DNA of 64,000 nt from Chrysopilus asiliformis. Lineage: Eukaryota; Arthropoda; Insecta; Diptera; Rhagionidae. Made by a program: the position numbers and the translations under genes. The stretch covers positions 3,330,001-3,394,000 of the forward strand of contig OZ035961.1 in assembly GCA_964034945.1 (NCBI GenBank). The letters are read 5' to 3'. The notes under the pieces were generated by a model. It was given only the letters and a program-made list of their open reading frames with translations. It did not search any database and was not told the origin of the DNA. Shown here piece after piece: positions 59,095-64,000 of the stretch (positions are counted from its first letter, which is position 1; each line of letters opens with the position of its first letter).

Positions 59095-59631
59095 ATCGAC
59101 GTCCTCAGGATCTACAAGACCTACATTCGACCGAGACTTGAGTATAATTCGCCCATTTGGGCTGGAGCCCCAAAAATTGTTCTGTAACTGCTGAATCGAA
59201 TTCAAACGCGTGCGATCCGGCTGATTGGACACAAATCTTTGACAGATTCATTACCGTCTCTCGAACATAGTCGCTCTTTTGGGGTACTCAGCATATTTCC
59301 ACGGAAAATGTTCCACCGAAATTTCCAAACTTATTCCTCCACAGTGCATCTTCCCTAGACCCTCTCGTTCAGCTGCACGCGGGCACGACTTCTTCCTTGA
59401 GCCTCCTCGTTTTCGTACAGTAAAGTTTAGGGGTTCCTTCATTCCGCGAACAACAAGACTTTGGAACGATCTACTATCCAATGTGTTCCCCCAGGACTAT
59501 AAACCGCAGAAGTTCAAGGAGAACATAAACCGGCATCTCCTTTTGTCCTTCCGACCATCCTGAGCTGTGCTTCGGCATTAAAGGGTTTTTCCCCTAAGCT
59601 CTGGCTGAAACTATATATATATAAAAAAAAC
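59095..59631 (+). pseudogene. 3' end of a jockey/CR1-like non-LTR retrotransposon
   Basis: Translated pieces read TYIRPRLEYNSPIWAG, RIQTRAIRLIG and, in 59279-59563, FIPRTTRLWNDLLSNVFP followed by FKENINRHLL, the characteristic end of such RT proteins. At least one stop and one frame change interrupt it. The element ends with an AT repeat and an A-run at about 59611-59631. RT catalytic motifs are absent, so it is a dead 5'-truncated copy. Confidence 0.8.
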
Positions 59632-59733
59632 TAATAGGTTGAAAAAGCATCGGCAAACTACTATTCGATTTTTTTTTATAAAAAATTGGCACATCAATTT
59701 TACGGGATAATCAAACTTTTGGTGACTATCAAA

Positions 59734-60363
59734 GATATTCACCCCGATTGCGAGTGTCGTGTCGTTTTCGACAAGAGTCGTTTTACGTGTTGTTGGTAGA
59801 AAAACAACAAAAGCTATAATTGCCAATCTGGCAATCATTGGAGACTCGTATGGTGATATTCGTATCAAAATTCGAACAGTTATACCAAAATTCCACTTTG
59901 AAGTCAAACTTTCCAATAAGATTTTGTAAAATTTATTCCAATCGGATTTTGATGTATGGGAGTTTTATGTAGAATCATATCCTAAATAACTTCACAAAAA
60001 CCGTTTTCGTTCGTATGGGGGGTACCCCCTCTAATGGTCCATTTTTGCCCATTAACGAACTTAGCCTCGCATTTTACGAAAAACTGATCTGCGCAAAATT
60101 TCAAGTCTCTAGCTCAATCCGTGCGCCTGCAATCCGCGCCACAGACAGACGGACGGACGGACATGGAAAATTCAATTTTTTTTATCATTCTAAATACACT
60201 GGTGTAATTCATTTTTGTGTGCGATGACGGGATCTTGGCGTTACAAACGGTAAGGCAAAGTTAATATACCCTTTGGTTTCACCATACGGGTATAAACACT
60301 AACAACAACACGTAAACCGACTATTGTCGAAAACGACACGACACTCGGAATCGGGGTGAATAT
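59734..60363. mobile_element. Palindromic MITE split by a GTCY element
   Basis: 59734-59797 and 60300-60363 are inverted copies of one sequence (ATTCACCCCGATTCCGAGTG on the right arm read inward, then GTCGTGTCGTTTTCGACA). The GTCY element at 59806-60295 occupies the centre, so it inserted into an existing MITE. Confidence 0.75.
59806..60295 (-). mobile_element. GTCY-microsatellite element, copy 3
   Basis: Same orientation as copy 2 at 28906-29506 with well conserved flanks, but the array is only about five tetranucleotide units (60142-60162). Confidence 0.8.
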
Positions 60364-60529
60364 TAATTTTGCCCAATATTAAAGATAATCGCAGAAGCTA
60401 TTTATGATTATTTCGTATCGTTTCGTTACACGGTACGTATAAGAAAACCAATAATTGATAAGCTCAAGTAATAAAATCAGCATTTTTTTTTTTATTTTCT
60501 TAAAAAAAACAATTCTCCATTGAAATTAC
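60364..60529. other. Downstream flank of WDR36
   Basis: TTTATT at 60491-60496 is AATAAA on the - strand, about 35 nt after the WDR36 stop. Confidence 0.5.
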
Positions 60530-63449
60530 TCAACTAACAAAATTCCGTAAAGCACCCACAACTCCGAGGGCGTAGAAAAACTTCTCCTCGAGTCTCCTCC
60601 AGCTTATACTCTGCGCTTGTTCGACCTCCTTCAAATACTCCAGCAATTCCGGTCGTTCAATCAACTCTCTTCCGTGTGACTTTAAAAAACTTGCCAAATA
60701 CGCCTGCGCCAATTCAAAATTTATATTCGAGTTGAACATGTAGACGATGGTTGTTAGGAAATTGTGCATAATTTCGTACGAGCCACCGCCAATCGGATGC
60801 AGGGATTTTATCTCAAAATCAAGCATTGACGGTCCCAAATTCTTCAAATAATCGACACATTCCTGGTAGTTGCCAGATTCAGGCAATTTGTTAAGCAGTT
60901 TACTAAATGGACTGAAATTATTGAAACTCTCCGGGGCCAGAATTTTCGAATTGTCCTCTTCTGGCTTTGAATTCGACAAATCAAATTTGAATTCCGTTCC
61001 TGCTACTGTTGGAAGGAAGAATGGAGCTTGTTTGGGGGCTTTGAGCGGCATCTTTGGCTTATTTCGTTTTTTTATGAGGTCCAGATCCAAGACATTTTGC
61101 CATTTGGAGGCTGCCGTGTTCGAAATTGTTATCATATCGTCTTCAATTTGGTCAGGGGTTTCATAGTCAACATCCAATTCTTCACCGTCTCCGATTTCGA
61201 CATTCTCCATAGCGGATTCCAGGGTTTCGGTGTCCTTGATTTGTGATGGCAAATCAATGTAAGGCGCTTCAGAAGTGGGATCTATCGAACGCAGTGACAA
61301 ATGACTGAAGATTGATTTATTAGCCCAGAGAAACACTCCCAGATAGTTGACGTGTGCAGTGGCTAGAAAATCACCAGTCGGTGACATTGTGAGTGAAATG
61401 CAGGGACGTTCAACCCGGAAATGATCCACCAGATAGGAAGAGGGAATGTCCCAAATTTTTATTGTTGCATCCATTGCGGCCGTGATTAGCCAACGACTAT
61501 CTGGACTGAATGTGGCGTCATTTATGGTTGCTGTGTGACCATTGAATTTCCTAACGACGTTTTTTGTGTCGCAGTCGATTATGTTGACTGAGAAATCCTC
61601 CCCCGCAACGCAAAGCATGGCACTTTCACGATGCGAACGAAACATCGTCACCCCGGTGTCCAGTTCGATGCGAGCAATTGGTTTTTTAGCTGAAATTATT
61701 GGAGTTTGGTAAATAAATTTTATTCTAGGTGTTTTTTATAAAGAAAATTACTGTCTTCTTGGAAATTCCAGAACTTTATAAAGCAATCACTGCTTCCGGT
61801 TATAACGAATTGATTTAAATTATCACAGGCGAGTCCGCGAACGGCTGCTTTGTGCGCTGGATGGCCGTATTTCGCTCGATGGATTCCAGATTGAATATTA
61901 AATCGCTCCACATCTCCAGATGAGTATCCTGAAAGGGATGCGATATTTTTAAGAACAAATTTTTATTATAAAAGCAAATCTCTTTCGCACCAATGATGAC
62001 GAAATTCCCGCAATGTGTAAGAGTGAGTGTTGCTGCTTCTGTGTTGAAATCCTTGCGGTTTTTATTTTGAAATTGTTCAGGCACCAGCCTAAGTTCTCCC
62101 ATTTTGCATTTGTGAAACGACCAAGTCGTAGTCTGTACCAATCCCGAATGAATTGCAGCAATGTTGTCCCATTCCTTTTCGCGTGTGGTTTCTGTTGTGA
62201 AGTATGTGATTGGCGGCATTACCAGAGGATCTTCCTGCCTGAAATCTAAGATAAATCCTTAATAAACAAATTTCCGAGTTAAACATTTCAGAATTCACTT
62301 CTTTTTTTCGAAGCCTTGCGATTGTAGCTAGCGCGGCCCATGCTTTTGTTCAGTGTTTCCGAAAGGGTGCTGAAAATTCGCATAGAACTGTCCTCGCCCG
62401 ACGACAGAATATTTTCCCCGTTTGATCCGTGATAGCGAATGCAAAGTGGTGGGGCGCTGTGTCCCTCACGGATCCTGAGCAATCGCGCTCCTCCATCCGG
62501 CATGTCGAAGATCCACAACTTCATGGAATTGTCCGGAGATGTGGTCAGCATTAGAGGCTCCCCCGGGAAGCAGCGAGTTGTGGTTACGCTTCCGTGATGG
62601 GCCGTTAATTGACTGACAATCTAGAATGCACAATTAAAGATACTGACAAGAAAAATCCATTCAGTTTACCTTCCGCTCCTCTAAATTCCAGAATACTGTA
62701 TTCCCGTTGTTGCTGGAAGTCGCCATAAGCGGGTGGTCATCAGTTCTGAACGAAATCCCAGTCACCATTCCCCAGTCCTGCTTGAATTCCATCACCACCT
62801 CGTCGAATTTCAGGTTCAACAGGACGATGGTTCCATCGCGGTAGCCAACGCCACACACATTAATCGCAGGAGAGGGCTCCAAAGCAGTTACCTTGCTCCC
62901 ACGAGACGCGAATGAGTAGACGAGCTTGTTCTCCTTGATGTTCCACAACTGCAGCGATCCTTGACTACTCCCGATCAAGATTTTATTCAAGTACGTTGGC
63001 GGATGTGCAATGGCGGTTACCTCGAACTCCTTCTTCCTGAATGGGATCTCCAAATATACTTCTCCCGTCCGAATCGTCCACACTTTCAACACGTTGTCTT
63101 CGTCGACGGATACCAGATGCTCTCGGAAGGGCAACATCAGGTGGACATTGCTCGAGTGTCCTTTGAGAATGTGCTTGATCTGCCTCCCCGCCCGCCACGC
63201 GTATATACTCTTGTCGCTAGCTGCATAGATGCAGTATTTATCCGTCGCTAAACAAGTGATTTCATCCGGGTGGACTCCGCTGACCTGAAGCAGGCGGAAG
63301 TGACTCGCGGTGTAGATTTGGAAGGCTCTGCCGATGCACGTCACAATGAGACTATCCTTCCGCCTCGCAACATAACGGACCACCGACGGAATCTCGTTGC
63401 TAACGTATCCCAAAGCCCGATTTCTGCGAAAGATCCTGCTTCCAGACAT
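60530..63449 (-). CDS. WDR36: WDR36 / UTP21 homolog, small-subunit processome WD40 protein
   Basis: Five exons join in phase: 62670-63449, 62299-62620, 61991-62245, 61752-61928 and 60530-61689, giving 897 aa (human WDR36 is about 950). The protein is part of the UTP-B subcomplex acting in the nucleolus in pre-18S rRNA processing. Residues 1 to about 600 form tandem WD40 propellers, with blade ends such as LQLWNI, VFWNL, KLWIF, KFWNF and IKIWDI. The stretch FSPDSRWLITAAMDATIKIW is typical of the family. An acidic linker follows. The C-terminal Utp21 domain (about 700-897) contains FKFDLSNS, FSPFSKLL and LASFLKSHG. The start was placed at MSGSRIFRRNRALGY rather than an in-frame ATG 19 codons upstream, because family similarity begins at GSRIF. 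Introns are short (51-91 nt), one of them a 62-nt intron with a GTGCGA donor. Confidence 0.95.
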
Positions 63450-63903
63450 TTTAAGCAACAGAACTGTCAAAAACGAGCACATGGGACTAGTCGAGAATCG
63501 CACCAAAAGCTAGTACAGGTGGAATCCAATATTTAGCGAAGGCGCAACTAGAGTGCCTGATTAAGAAAGCGGGATTTTTTTTTGAAATTCTGCTGTTTAA
63601 TAGAAAAAAAATATTAGAAAATAAATATCCTTTGTGAAAATTTGGACATTTTTTTGTTTAAAGACATTAATGTAAAAAGTTTTTTTGTGCGGTAACTGTT
63701 TTTTCAAACAAGGACAAGGGTTCACATAAAAAACACCTTGAAAAGATATAAAATAAAATTCCTTTATAGCAAATAGCTTGAGAAAAAGGATTTTCTTGGG
63801 AAAAATGTCGTCTATCCTCTGTTGATAAATACATTCAGATATGATTGAAAATAAAAAACACTCGATCTTTTGCAACTCGAACCAGAAGGAATTTAATAAA
63901 CCT
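63450..63903. other. Intergenic between WDR36 and the edge gene
   Basis: Presumptive WDR36 promoter region; AT-rich, no motif singled out. Confidence 0.4.
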
Positions 63904-64000
63904 TCAAATCATGTCATCCACGAATTCGAGACTATCAAGAGGCCTCTGAAGATGATTTTTATTGAATTCTGCATTTTTTTTCAATAGTTGGTCTCGTCCT
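63904..64000 (-). CDS. Probable last exon of an unidentified gene (partial)
   Basis: On the - strand one frame is open from the window edge to a TGA at 63904-63906 and ends RPLDSLEFVDDMI (about 31 residues in the window). An ATTAAA (a poly(A) signal variant) lies about 10 nt after the stop. The fragment is too short to identify. The frame could be fortuitous. Confidence 0.4.
   Translation of the reverse strand, partial: GRDQLLKKNAEFNKNHLQRPLDSLEFVDDMI

Noticed and set aside
1..64000. tRNA and rRNA genes
   Set aside because: Scanning by eye for GGTTCGAATCC-type B boxes with a paired acceptor stem found none; a covariance-model search would be the decisive test.

Overview
The window is nuclear DNA from an insect, most likely a fly. 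It is AT-rich, its genes carry spliceosomal introns, and its repeats include GTCY-microsatellite elements of a kind known from dipterans, TA- and TTAA-flanked miniature transposons, a mariner relic and non-LTR retrotransposon pieces. No bacterial or phage signature and no CRISPR array was seen. Exon models below come from matching splice sites to reading phase by eye; no transcript data or database search was used.

Left part (1-4287): the last exon of an unidentified + strand gene (2-313), a three-exon gene for an 88-residue membrane protein (2025-2524, -), and AAR2, the U5 snRNP assembly factor (3119-4287, -, two exons, 368 aa).

Centre (6023-41174, -): one gene of about 35 kb whose ten coding exons join in phase into a 529-residue protein with an N-terminal signal peptide and no family I can name. 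Its introns hold most of the window's repeats: a TA-flanked MITE family (three copies), an internally deleted mariner-like element, a 34-bp TIR element bracketed by a 27-bp direct repeat, an almost complete non-LTR reverse transcriptase (19411-21967), GTCY-microsatellite elements, a degenerate ~40-bp tandem repeat, and a strikingly pure 2.1-kb array of one 8-mer (37187-39325).

Right part (41200-64000): about 15 kb without a recognised gene but rich in small transposons (several with TTAA ends, a pogo/Tigger-like element, palindromic MITEs, an inverted pair of array-element units, a non-LTR fragment). Then come the DnaJ class A co-chaperone Droj2/DNAJA1-like (56588-57955, +, 402 aa), a second non-LTR fragment, a GTCY element nested in a palindromic MITE, the ribosome-biogenesis WD40 protein WDR36/UTP21 (60530-63449, -, five exons, 897 aa), and the probable last exon of another - strand gene at the right edge.

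The recognised genes are ordinary housekeeping functions (snRNP assembly, chaperoning, rRNA processing) with no evident shared pathway. The novelty lies in the unidentified secreted-protein gene and in the repeat biology, above all the array-bearing mobile elements and the series of TTAA-ended miniature elements.
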